Of a stretch of 64,000 bases of DNA, positions 55,466 to 64,000 are shown one piece after another. The DNA lies in assembly GCA_030248195.1 (NCBI GenBank), contig JASAND010028097.1:1-64000 (forward strand), written 5' to 3'. The stretch's first letter is position 1. Every line of letters begins with the position of its first letter. Below the pieces are notes generated by a model. That model worked only from the letters and a program-made list of their open reading frames with translations. It was not told the origin of the DNA and made no database searches. Source of the stretch: Trissonchulus latispiculum. Taxonomy: Eukaryota > Nematoda > Enoplea > Enoplida > Ironidae. Both the position numbers and the translations under genes were made by a program.

Positions 55466-57188
55466 GTTATTATGTAATTTTTAATAACTTTTGATAGATT
55501 AGTTTTGCCGAAATTTTGAGTCAAAAAGTGGTATTTTTCGAAAAAATCTAGCTTCAAATTTTAAAATATCACATGGTAAAGCGTAAAGGTAAAGTGTACC
55601 GGGTGAAAGCAGACGCCTAGGCGATCCTGAACATCTAATCGATAATATTTTCTATTGAGCGAGTCGCGAGTAATAACCAGCCAAATTTGAAAAAGCGGCA
55701 AAGCACAAAGGTTTTTGAAAATCCAGAAAATAGAATAACTTACGCCATTTTCAACCAAAAAGTTGAAATTTGATGCGTAAGACTTTTGGACAAGGGGAAA
55801 GTTTTCTGAGAAAATCGTGGTTGTTGCATGTACCAATCTTTCTGAACATATAAATGCGCACCCTTCGAAGTCGCTCGGAAAACTTCAAAAATATTTTTCA
55901 CAAAAAGAAAGATCTCATCACTCCGGTTCAGAAATATATACTTTACATTTACGGTAGTTATCTTGAAATGCTTTCGAATTTCGCTTTCTATATTTTTTGG
56001 TCAGACTTTACGGCGGCCTAGGCAAACAAGGCTGTGGTAGCTCAGCCATAGTATCGCTTTCCCCTGCTTGATTGAGGAAATGTTCCACCTGTAGTAATTC
56101 CGTTCAGATTTTGTTGACACTCAGAGTAAGTTGATTGGTAGTGAGTTGTGGTGTTTCGCTTGAACAAGCTTAAGTGAAAGAGACAACAAATTAAAGAAAC
56201 TAAGCACGTGGCCCTCCTTCACTGCTCTACGTATACAATACAATAGGTTTGAAGCGGCAATCGGTAAAGCATTAGAATAGTCTTATGCTAAATCTGGTGA
56301 AGTATTTTGATAGCTTGGATACATTGATAGATTTGATACATACTTGTTATCCGGTACTTCCAAAAGTGAGTTATTTGATGGACGCCGACCAGGGGTAGAA
56401 TTGGTGTTTGATCCCCACGGCCAAAGAAATCCATCATGAGGTGTAAACTGAAGATCCTCTAGCTGCTCGGTAGAACTCAGGACGCTTTCGGAGCATTCGG
56501 TTTGAGTTCTGCTACGCGACGTCTTCAACAGAGACCCTGGAGCGGTGGTAGATATATGCAAATTAGGATGACTACCGCTGATCTTTGGTCCTATGATTTT
56601 TGGAACCGATTCAGTGCCGTCATTGTGAGTGGGCGGTGTGGTGGAATATGTGATCTTCGTGTCTAAACTGGCATTCCTTTTATGTTTGAAGTGACCTAAA
56701 TGAAACATACAAATACAACTAAAATACTACTTCTGATATATATATGTATGTATTGTGGGCAGAATTTAAAACTTCATCAATCTTCAATGTTTCATCCTTC
56801 AACTAGAAACAACACGAGGTTCACGTGCCGAAAGGTTGAAATTCACTATATATGTCCGAGGATATAGCTGAGTGGCAGCGTAACCTACATATTTTAGGGA
56901 GCCTCCACAATATGGCAGATGGATCCCTGCCCTGAAGACTTTTCTTCACATCTTTCAATCTTGATTTCAACCTTTCACAGGAATAGGCTAACTTGAAAAG
57001 CATAACTCTAAAATCTCAAATTGCTTACGTTTAATGGATTTAAAAATGGTCATATTTTTCGACAGCTTTGTGAAATGGGCAGAATTATCACCACCATCCA
57101 CAGCATCGCAGCCATTTACAATATTATGATCGGAGCTCATGTCCGATGATGATGGCAAATAAAACTGACTGGAGTTGGATTCATCCAT
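44257..57188 (-). CDS. Complete seven-exon gene for an unrecognised protein with two C-terminal membrane segments
   Basis: Exons (- strand order) 57188-57029, 57005-56889, 56695-56344, 54724-54451, 54209-54002, 46535-46357 and 44424-44257 total 1458 bases. They join in phase from ATG to TAA to give 485 residues. No signal peptide is apparent. Residues ~1-95 are acidic, then basic (KRLKSR..VKKSLQGR). Residues ~95-210 are Ser/Thr/Pro-rich and probably disordered. About 210-300 ends in a lysine-rich KPKTKKKKFWFSK. About 300-410 is predicted helical (VVKDLPVLLQHICEAVDAI and SFYEACSSMQNAMNKL). Hydrophobic segments follow near 412-432 (YAAVTMVLLILT) and 462-482 (TIALLNLAGLIFAVLFVY). It may be anchored in a membrane with most of the protein on one side. 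I do not recognise the family. The 7.5 kb intron between exons 5 and 6 holds a large repeat tract. Confidence 0.82.
44500..44947. mobile_element. Near-perfect palindromic element
   Basis: The left half beginning CAAGAGTACATAATAAC is mirrored exactly at the right end, with arms of at least 180 bp. Arms contain C-runs with ACAAAACAGACCCT words facing their complements. It is flanked by the 7-bp duplication GTATTAT (44493-44499 and 44948-44954). It lies in intron 6 of the unknown gene. Confidence 0.88.
45191..45819. mobile_element. hAT MITE with GAACCCCCA words
   Basis: The inverted ends GGCCCATGTCAAGATAAAA and TTTTATCTTGACATGGGCC are flanked by the exact 8-bp duplication TTCACTCG (45183-45190 and 45820-45827). 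AGAACCCCCAG words lie near both ends in the same orientation. A (TA)n microsatellite sits inside at 45352-45395. Intronic, noncoding. Confidence 0.92.
45352..45395. repeat. (TA)n microsatellite
   Basis: Uninterrupted TA dinucleotides inside the GAACCCCCA MITE. Confidence 0.9.
46357..46535 (-). CDS. Unknown gene, exon 6
   Basis: 179 bp between ccttattcag and gtaact. It encodes SENTKRAVDSFYEACSSMQN and a further helical segment, then YACYAAVTMVLLILT, the first membrane segment. It enters in phase 1 and leaves in phase 0. Confidence 0.8.
46536..47159. other. Intron 5 DNA next to exon 6
   Basis: Ordinary AT-rich intron sequence with no repeat boundary recognised. Composition changes to the ORF-free repeat tract from about 47160. 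Confidence 0.4.
48590..48770 (-). mobile_element. SINE-like sequence with box B
   Basis: On the - strand GGGTTCGATTCCC (box B-like) is followed by GCACCATAATC and a body including TGGGTTTTAACCCATTTGATTCAGGTG. A convincing box A was not found. The 20-mer CACCTGAATCAAATGGGTTA recurs at 33338-33357, at the 5' end of the LINE. Confidence 0.4.
50046..50118 (+). tRNA. tRNA-like gene, anticodon arm abnormal
   Basis: Folds as a cloverleaf: acceptor GCCCGTG/CACGGGT (one G-U pair), D stem GCTC/GAGC, T arm CTGAG-TTCGAAC-CTCAG, and internal box A and B motifs. The anticodon arm CTGGATCTATTAATCCAG is 18 rather than 17 bases. It gives either a 5-bp stem with an 8-base loop or a 6-bp stem with a 6-base loop, so the anticodon (ATT if read after CT) is uncertain. 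It could be a decayed tRNA or the head of a SINE. Confidence 0.65.
54002..54209 (-). CDS. Unknown gene, exon 5
   Basis: 208 bp between actgcttcag and gtaaaa. It encodes VGEASQAFTNLGEEVVKDL and then a helical stretch through AKSVESITSTV. It enters in phase 0 and leaves in phase 1. Confidence 0.82.
54451..54724 (-). CDS. Unknown gene, exon 4
   Basis: 274 bp between cttgatttag and gtacgc. It encodes GEPETVLSNSADVNESVDG through MSMEELISNSGSS to the basic KPKTKKKKFWFSK. It enters in phase 2 and leaves in phase 0. Confidence 0.82.
54831..54960 (+). mobile_element. SINE 3' fragment
   Basis: On the - strand CTAGGGTGCCGGTGCTTAT and GAGCCAGGAAAGCCACCTC, followed by AAATGATGACTACAACC, match the body of the SINE at 12355-12687 along about 130 bp. 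The tRNA-like head is missing. Intronic (between exons 3 and 4 of the unknown gene). Confidence 0.7.
55060..56343. other. Intron 3 of the unknown gene
   Basis: Contains a (TTA)n microsatellite and GGCCGGC-rich sequence near 55090-55190. No further exon is required by the phases and none is seen. Confidence 0.6.
55393..55465. repeat. (TTA)n microsatellite
   Basis: About 24 consecutive TTA/ATT triplets. Confidence 0.95.
56344..56695 (-). CDS. Unknown gene, exon 3
   Basis: 352 bp between tttcatttag and gtatgt. It encodes HFKHKRNASLDTKITYSTT through a Ser/Thr/Pro-rich segment to NNSLLEVPDN. It enters in phase 1 and leaves in phase 2. Confidence 0.82.
56889..57005 (-). CDS. Unknown gene, exon 2
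   Basis: 117 bp. The acceptor AG is the second of two overlapping AGs (attttagag); using the first would give an early stop. It encodes MLFKLAYSCERLKSRLKDV and then KKSLQGRDPSAILWRLPKI, a basic amphipathic segment. Confidence 0.75.
57029..57188 (-). CDS. Unknown gene, exon 1 with start codon
   Basis: The ATG at 57188-57186 opens MDESNSSQFYLPSSSDMSS and the exon ends at KNMTIFKSIK before gtaagc (phase 1). No in-frame ATG is needed upstream. Confidence 0.75.
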
Positions 57189-59350
57189 GCAAAAATCCTA
57201 CTTGACACGACAAGCATCTGGTTAATATAGTACCACAACAGCGCAAATTTTAATCAGCATTGTTGTAAGATGTTTACATAAGAAGCAGCTTATCAAAAAG
57301 TTTCACTTACCTGACATCACAGTCAGCTAAGGTGAACTTTAACCTTCTAATATTTTGTAAAGCAGCTCCCTTCGCAATACCCAGAATTCTGATGGCACGA
57401 AAGTAGGTGGCGGTTGTCTGATGAGCACTCTATTATTGCATGATGCGCGTTGATTGCAGAATTTGTTGTGCCAGCGTCTTGTGGACTGTCTGTGATGGCA
57501 GAAAGTTATGACTCAAGCCTGAGCCATTTCTGTTTGACGACTGTTTGTTGAACTGAAAAAAGACCATATCGCATACAGACTTGGTGTTCAGCGAATTGCG
57601 CAACAATAGGTGCACGCAAAAGCCTAAGACATTGCAATAGTCTGCAAAATAATCGCAAGGTTGTAGCCAATGCTGGTTGCCGCTCTGTCATTTGGCGACC
57701 TTTTACGAACCACTGGTTAAGCCTTTGATATGAGTGAACCACTGAACCACTTTGTACTATAAGAGCTAGTTATAGGTACTCAGACACTAACGAATGGCTG
57801 TTTGTTTGGTGTAAATAATGTATCGGAAATTGTACTGTTTACAAATAAAATGAATAGGTATTTTATGAATTTTAGGCATCGATCTGTATGGTTTTGTCTG
57901 TAATCAGGCATCAAAAATTTAAAATCAACTGAAAAACTTTTATTCATTAAGTTAAGGAACTATTGAATGTTGATTACACAAGAGCCAAGTTTTAACAAGT
58001 ACCTAAATCTAAGGATAAGTCAATGAGTGATGGTGATGTAGTAGTTTGTACAGTAGAAGAAGAGCTGAAGCCGAGCCGTTTGTATGGATGCCGAAGCAAA
58101 ACCAAGATCTCCAACAATTATTGTAATGTAATTCTTTTAGCATTTTTGTATTGTTCTAAACTTGCGTGAATTGTTTGCAAACTTCTCTGCGGCTACAAGG
58201 GATAATTATTTCAGTCTTATATTTGTGGTTTCCACTTCAAACAATAGAATGCTTCAGTTTTTAAGGTATATTTGGGCATAACAGTCTAGTCCAGCAACTT
58301 AATATATAAGATAGAGGCCTTATTCTTAGAGTGGCTGCTTTTGTGCTAAATTGGTGTTTTCTTTATGGTTTCTGGTTAGAACTAAGCAACTAATCGACTA
58401 TTATTCATACACTGGAAGATCTTTTTCTTATAATGTTTGACCATTTTTTGTGTGTCTTTTTACCAAGCCATAAAGAAGGGATTTGAATACACAGTTTACT
58501 TAAACGTTGAAGTTGGCACGTAGCACAAAGTGTGAAGAGTTAAAAGTTAATTGAGAAATTTGGACTTTGCCGCGTGTTTGTTAGATGATGAAAGTTGGGA
58601 ACTTGGGACTCTTTTTCTGAGATGGTTTCCTTGGAGGTTTGACAGATCAATGTGTCTTCTTACCAAAATCGTGTCCCCAGTTTTCTGCTTACTTTATGTA
58701 CTTTTAAAGAATAAATAGTCTTTGCCAACTTTGGAAGGAAACTTTGTCAGTTTGCTTAGCTTTAATATAACTGAATGTCTGAGTTCCTGTACCTGCTTCG
58801 TCTCCTCATGTTATGACTTTCCGACAATAAAACTCCGATTTATCGATATCAGGCGTTTTCAAAATGAATATTTTCAATACGACTTCCACCCTTATACATA
58901 TATAAATAATGCTTCAATGTTAAAGAGGTTATTATGTCGTAGCCAAAGTCATTCCAACTGACCAATGCTGGTCACCTTAGAAAATTAGCACTTAGTGTAC
59001 ATATTATATTAGGTTCCTGGAAGAATACCTATTATGGCAGTTATTTGTAGGTCACAGCTAATAATGGTAAGGTGAACCTGGCCTAATTGACCAAGTGTCA
59101 TTTTTACTGATCCGGGGGAATTAATATTAGTATCGTTTGTATTATATTACATTATTTAAGTATATATTCCATTCCGTAGATCTGTTCCCAAATTGTTTGA
59201 TCGTGTCTTTCGCAATTTTAATAAATTCCATTCATGTGTACATAATGTTGCGGAGTAGAAAAACTATTTATATCACAGTCTTATTTTTTCTTGACATTAT
59301 CTCTCGACTTGCTTGTTTTTGTCTCTGTGTAGTCTGAGAAGACTGGGAGT
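57189..59350. other. Upstream intergenic region of the unknown gene
   Basis: Mostly AT-rich. A short + frame at 58023-58127 (MSDGDVVVCTVEEELKPSRL, then a Cys-containing end, followed by gtaatt) could be a first exon of a divergent gene, but support is weak. Confidence 0.35.
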
Positions 59351-59783
59351 TAGAGATGAGGACGAGCCGGACTTTTCCGGCTCGGCTCGGCTCGGCTCGG
59401 CTCGCGAGAAAATGAGGTTGGCTCGGCTCGGCTCGGCTCGAGAAGATTTTGAAAGTGGGTCGGCTCGGCTCGCCAAGCTTGAAATTCGCTTGGAACGTAT
59501 TAAAAAGCTAAAGAAAATTTAAATTTAGGATGCAAAATTGAAAACTAAAAACAGTCTTCACTGATGGTCATTTGTTTGAAGAAGTTCCGAAATATGACAA
59601 GGAAATTTGGTTGAATTCCGATTTTTAGTTTTTGTCGGCTCGGCTCGACTCGGCTCGCAGTTTCAATTCTCCGGCTCGGCTCGGCTCGGCTCGGCTCGGG
59701 AGACATTGTTGATGGCTCGGCTCGGCTCGGCTGGGCTGGGGTGCCGAGCCGAGCCGAGCCGCGAGCCAAAATCCTCATCTCTA
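59351..59783. mobile_element. hAT MITE with GGCTC repeats
   Basis: The termini TAGAGATGAGGA and TCCTCATCTCTA are perfect inverted repeats flanked by the exact 8-bp duplication CTGGGAGT (59343-59350 and 59784-59791). (GGCTC)n arrays occupy 59375-59475 and 59635-59765. Noncoding; the Ser-Ala-Arg-Leu-Gly frames are repeat artefacts. Confidence 0.92.
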
Positions 59784-59791
59784 CTGGGAGT

Positions 59792-60473
59792 TTAACCAGA
59801 TCACTACTTCCACCATATATTAGAGCTGGCGCAATGTAACACAAGCCCTGACTGTTAAGGAGATTTCTGTCTAGGTGTCCGAATTAAATAATTAAAAAAG
59901 AACCAATTAGACAACTGGCGATTTACTAAAATTACGGTAGAAAAGTACACAAACTAAGTAAAAATTAAGAACAAGTACAAGAAAGGACTTACTGGGTGCC
60001 AATAGGATGAAGTTGGAAGGGAAAAGGGAAAACGGGAAAAGGCAATTGGAAAATCGAGCACAAAAGGGGAGGGTGTGTGTGAGTTGAGTTAGAATAGAAA
60101 AGGCAAAGGGAGTTAGAAATTCAAAAGCTGATTAGGAATTATCTGGCAACCCCCAACAGAATGCAAAAATTGAATTCCCCAAATGTCAAAGGTGCAACCG
60201 ATCGATTTGGTCGAAGATTCACGAAACACCTCATGAAAGGAAATTGGAGGAGACGTAGTGGCGTCTTCCGGCCTATACTACATCTGCACAAAGATATTGC
60301 GCGGATTACAATTTTAGTGCCTTTAAATTGTAACTGTATTGAATTTGACGATAGAGAAAATCAAATGTTTTGAACGTTTTGAAACGATTGAAGGAGTTTT
60401 GCTCTGACGGCTATGAGATGATATTGTGTTAGTACCTAAACAATAGAAGATACATAGTTGGATATATCACATC
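59792..60473. other. Intergenic DNA
   Basis: Purine-rich stretch 60005-60130 (AAGGGAAAAGGGAAAACGGG). A short + frame at 60161-60373 has no recognisable similarity. Nothing else is supported. Confidence 0.45.
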
Positions 60474-61546
60474 TAGGGCTGTGCCGTTAAGGATTTCGCC
60501 GGGCCGGGCCCGGGCCCGGGCCGATCTAGCGTGCCGGGCCGGGCCGGGGCCGGGCCTGGCCCGGCCCGGGCCCGGCCCCAAGCCCCGGGCCCGCATCAAG
60601 GCCCCGGCCCGGCCCCGGCCCGCGGCCCGCTTCACGGCCCGGCCCGGGCCCGGAGCCCGTTTCACGGCCCGACCCGTTCCCGGAGCTCGTTTCACGGCCC
60701 GGCCCGGGCCCGGACCGGCCGGGGCCTGAACCCGCCGACCCGGGCCTGTTAGTGGTGCGGTGTGGTGTGCGCTAACCGGGTATCTATGTATTGAAATTTC
60801 TCGATTTTGAGAGGCAAGGTTTCTCTAAAACTGCAGAAACAGTCATGCATAGAGATAGAGACTAATCTACACACTGTCAGAATCCTATCTTATGTGCCTA
60901 GCAATTACCAAAAATTAAAAAACGCAAACAGGTGAAGTAAAAACAAATAAACAACCGGAAAGGAACAAACTTCGCAAATTATCCCAAGTGAAGTCTCACA
61001 ACAACGGTCGCTTTGAAACTGGCTTGAGTATGTACAAGATAACTGTAGTAAGCATTGAGGACATTCTGCAAGTTTTGCTTCTGTTATACACAAGGCTGGC
61101 TGCTGATATCTCAACAGGGTGAGAAAACGATTCAATGCTCGATTGAGCTTTATATTTAAGTCTTTAACTTTTGGACGCAATGTTTAAGCAAATAAAAACG
61201 AACACTGTATTGAAACACTAAGTGCTCACATATTCACTGTGTATTAATTAATATGCATATAACATACCTAGGTGTATGTATATGTACATGTATGTACATA
61301 AACTACACGCACATAAATGAACTGCAGCTTAAGAAACCGACGGCCCCGAAGGCCCCGACGGCCCCGCAGGCTCGGCAGCTCCGTCGGCACCGTCGGCCCG
61401 GCAGGCCCCGCGGGCCTTGAAGCGGGCCGGGCTTTGCAGGGTAGACGGGCCGGGCCCGGGCCGGGCCGCACTTTATAAAATCGGGGCCGGGCCGGCCCGG
61501 GGCCGGCCCCGGCCCGGGCCCGCTTCACGGCCCGGTCACAGGCCTA
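60474..61546. mobile_element. hAT MITE with GGCCCG repeats
   Basis: The termini TAGGGCTGTG and CACAGGCCTA are imperfect inverted repeats flanked by the exact 8-bp duplication ATCACATC (60466-60473 and 61547-61554). Arrays of GGCCCGGG/CGGGCC lie at 60500-60740 and 61330-61535, with an AT-rich middle. Noncoding. Confidence 0.9.
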
Positions 61547-61695
61547 ATCACATCACAGTAACAAATTTCATTTCTACCGTTTCTGTTTCTTTATTAGCTA
61601 AATTCAAAATTTGTTACTTCTTTTTGACTAAAAAGATTTGCAAAATTTCAGTTGTTGACACTAGATAATTAGCAAGATATTGACTAGCTTTAGTA

Positions 61696-62930
61696 TACTT
61701 ATGCCTATCTAACTTCTGCCTACTGTTTGAAGTTACCGCTTTGCGATAACAAAACTCCAAACTGTCCTTCTGCCTACAAATCAAAACTACAAATTTAACT
61801 TGTGCCTACAATTTGACCTTTACTAATCAGGACTGTCCTTCTGCCTACAAATGTCTAGCGTAATACTTAGACCTTTTACAAACAAAAGAATAAAGATTTC
61901 TGTCAAAGTAACAAGAAAATTTAAGTATAAAGTCAAGAAATCAAGGTGCCTTTTCAAGAAAGAGTAGGGTAGAGTAGAGTTGAGTAGAAGAGAGTTAAAA
62001 TTACTCTTTTCAAGAAACCTTGGAGTTAATTTTAACTCAGCGTGTTTTAACTCTGCTTAACCCTGCTGAGTTAAAAACTAGAGGACTAAAAAGAAAAATT
62101 TTTCCAGCGATTGTCGAGCAAACGCAAACCAGACGGTTGCCCTTTAGCAGATGTGTTCTAAACAAAAATATCCCTGGACCCTTTTTTAGTTGCCGCTTGC
62201 CAAATTTGGGAAAATAGGCAAAATCAAAGTTACGCATACATTTTAGCTAATTTCTCCATAAGAGCGATTTCATGCCTAATTAACAAAGGGTAACCAGCTA
62301 TTATGTAGATATAACCTATGTTTCTCAAAAAAATTTTGCTTCAGTCAGCAAAAGATCTGGAAAATTATTCCCTTCGAAAATTCAGTAAAATGTTTTTGAA
62401 AAAACAAAATTATTTTAGTTCTATTCATTAACAAGAGAAAATGGTCAGTAACATAATGTTCAGTTTTGATCTAAAGATGACTTTTTAACTCCAAGTAATG
62501 GATGAGTAATAATGGTTCAAAGTTGATATTTCCAAAGGGAATCACCACCTTAAACCATGCTCTTATCTGACTGTGTTTGTTTGTTTGTTTGCTTTCTGTT
62601 TATTTATCTACACATTTATTTCTCTGCAATTTCTGTTTATTTTGGTAGTGTGCTTTGTAGTAGCAGCAGTTATTGAGTTGTAACGAGTATTGAGCTAGTG
62701 TAGCGGTAGTTATGGCTTCTTGATTAAATTGTTGACAATTGAACATAATTTTATATGTAACAGACAGGATTACGGTATTTGTAGGCAGAAGGACAGTTTT
62801 CACTTTTTTCAGACTAATATGTAGGCATAAGTACTAGTACAGTCTTGAGTTTTTGAGGATTAGTGTAGGCATAAGTACCGTTTTGAGTTTTGTCACAGTG
62901 TAGGCAGAAGTTAAATAGGCATCATAAGTA
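61696..62930. mobile_element. Foldback element with CTGCCTACA words
   Basis: The ends TACTTATGCCTATCTAACTT and its imperfect complement finishing CATAAGTA (62930) enclose TTCTGCCTACA words on the left (61715-61850). TGTAGGCAGAA or TGTAGGCATAA words lie on the right (62775-62915). An inner AGAGTTAAAA-rich segment lies at 61950-62080. No clear target duplication was found. Confidence 0.7.
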
Positions 62931-63077
62931 CAGTACGATTGACTATAACAAAAGTAGTGAAAATTTGTGTGTAACCGACGGTCAGGAGAGGTTAATTGAA
63001 CAGATAGTCCCTTTTTTCTGCCCTCTGTACAAGAAGCATGCATTAAGAGCATCGTCTATTTTTAATTGTTGTGCCTG

Positions 63078-63576
63078 TAAGGGAAGCAGGCATAGGAAAG
63101 AGTGATAAGCCTACAATGGGAGTTCAGCTGATGGTCCCGTGGTGTAGTGGTTAGCATGTCTGCTCCGGAGTCAGAAGGGCCGTGGTTCGATCCCCGGCGG
63201 GACCATTTCTTTACTTTCAATGGTGAATGAAAAGCTGTACCTCCCTCTTCCCCTCTCTCTTCTAGGTCCTGGTTTCGTGGGTACGCCTCACGTCTCCCGT
63301 CTTGGGCTTGTCCTTGGTTTCTTCCTGATCCGCCAGCCCTGGTAGAAGCGCTGCATGAGCCGAGGCTGCCTCAGGACCCGGATTGGACTCCTGTCTCCGG
63401 TCCCCAGTAGTTGCTTCTGGTTGGTCTGGAACGTGTGGAACGCGTAAAGGGGTCTGGAACGTGTGTCGGGGGAGCACGGATCCCTTGGGCTCAGAATGCC
63501 CTGCGCTGGATGCGCTCTCGGTTCGATCCCGAGTTGAGTAAGCCGTGGGACGCGTCTTAAAGAAACTCGGGGGAGA
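63078..63576 (+). repeat. tRNA-like SINE unit 1
   Basis: Starts GTAAGGGAAGCAGGCATAGG. It includes a tRNA-like sequence at 63135-63207: acceptor GGTCCCG/CGGGACC, TAGTGGTTAGC box A-like, GGTTCGATCCC box B. About 370 bp of unique-looking body follow. The anticodon stem is imperfect around CTCCGGAG, so I treat it as a SINE head rather than a functional tRNA. Confidence 0.7.
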
Positions 63577-63891
63577 TGTAAGGGAAGCAGGCATAGGAAA
63601 GAGTGATAAGCCTGCAATGGGAGCTCAGCTGATGGTCCCGTGGTGTAGTGGTTAGCGTGTCTGCTCAGGGCCGTGGTTCGATCCCCGGCGGGACCATTTC
63701 TTTACTTTCAATGGTGAGTGAAAAGCTGAACCTCCCTTCTCTCTTCTAGGTCTAGGTCCTGGTTTCGTGGGTACGAGGGTGCCTCACGCCTCCCGTCTTG
63801 GGCTTGTCCTTGGTTTCTTTCTGATCCGCCAGCCCTGGTAGAAGCGCTGTATGTCTGCTCCGGAGTCAGAAGTGGTTCAATCCCCGGCGGG
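63577..63891 (+). repeat. tRNA-like SINE unit 2, with deleted anticodon arm
   Basis: Direct repeat of unit 1. Its tRNA-like part at 63637-63698 lacks the CCGGAGTCAGAAGGG segment, and the body is shortened by internal deletion. A third partial head (TCTGCTCCGGAGTCAGAAGT ... CGGGACCA) sits at 63853-63895. Confidence 0.7.
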
Positions 63892-63952
63892 ACCATCAGC
63901 TGAACTCCCATTGCAGGCTTATCACTCTTTCCTATACCTGCTTCCCTTACAT
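63892..63952 (-). repeat. Inverted copy of the SINE leader
   Basis: Reverse complement of the first ~60 bp of units 1 and 2 (CAGCTGAACTCCCATTGCAG through CTTCCCTTAC). The direct units therefore end in an inverted duplication. Confidence 0.8.
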
Positions 63953-64000
63953 GCCTACTATTTCGTTTCTTCTCTTCTCCGGTAGCACGGTACAGCATGG

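Noticed and set aside
58023..58127. First exon of a divergent + strand gene (MSDGDVVVC...)
   Set aside because: A good-looking ATG and possible GT donor, but no downstream exon or family match, so it is not listed as a gene.
59313..59844. Ser-Ala-Arg-Leu-Gly repeat frames
   Set aside because: Frame artefacts of (GGCTC)n in a hAT MITE.
60429..61668. GC-rich frames resembling collagen-like or proline-rich proteins
   Set aside because: Both strands are open across the GGCCCG arrays; there is no start or splice context and transposon ends are present.
63135..63207. Functional tRNA with anticodon CCG or CGG
   Set aside because: The anticodon stem is mismatched in both readings, and the sequence lies in a tandem, partly deleted repeat, so a SINE head is more likely.

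Overview
The window is animal (metazoan) nuclear DNA from a repeat-rich invertebrate genome. Coding sequence is split into short exons with GT-AG borders and matching phases, introns run to many kilobases, and the intervening DNA is packed with DNA transposons, non-LTR retrotransposons and tRNA-derived SINEs. No prokaryotic operons, CRISPR arrays or rRNA genes are visible. I cannot name the phylum from sequence alone.

Two host genes can be assembled by hand. On the + strand, six exons between 13271 and 36151 encode the catalytic TLC domain and C-terminus of a ceramide synthase (CerS/LAG1 family). A possible further 5' exon lies near 7906-7998; the N-terminus is probably outside the window. 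On the - strand, seven exons between 57188 and 44257 join in perfect phase into a complete 485-residue protein that I do not recognise. It has a Ser/Thr-rich middle, a helical C-terminal half and two membrane segments at the C-terminus. A third coding piece, an exon for the first half of a SPRED-type EVH1 domain (3799-4033, +), sits alone in the unpaired centre of a large foldback structure.

Layout: 75-6907 is a foldback element whose arms carry two tandem repeat families. 8310-11150 is a non-LTR retrotransposon cut by a hAT-type MITE and by a TA-target element. 12355-12687 is a SINE. 13915-15072 holds two short C/G-rich inverted-repeat elements. 15535-19813 is a 4.3 kb element carrying two further foldback structures. 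20300-33665 is a deeply nested stack: a TTAA-flanked element, a hAT MITE inside a tandem array, and a 7.8 kb hAT-bounded element that contains a 2.2 kb hAT element (itself containing another) plus a near-complete CR1-like LINE. 38317-45819 holds a SINE and several hAT MITEs or palindromes. 47.2-53.7 kb is an ORF-free tract inside the unknown gene's largest intron. 59351-63950 holds two more hAT MITEs, a foldback element and a duplicated tRNA-like SINE cluster.

The most striking shared theme is that many of these elements, despite unrelated terminal inverted repeats, follow one plan: an exact 8-bp target duplication, short termini, and arrays of a private 5-14 bp word clustered near both ends. 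Examples of the word are GAGACC, GGAACC, GGCCCG, GGCTC, TTAGCTGGACACAA and GTGTGCATTTT.
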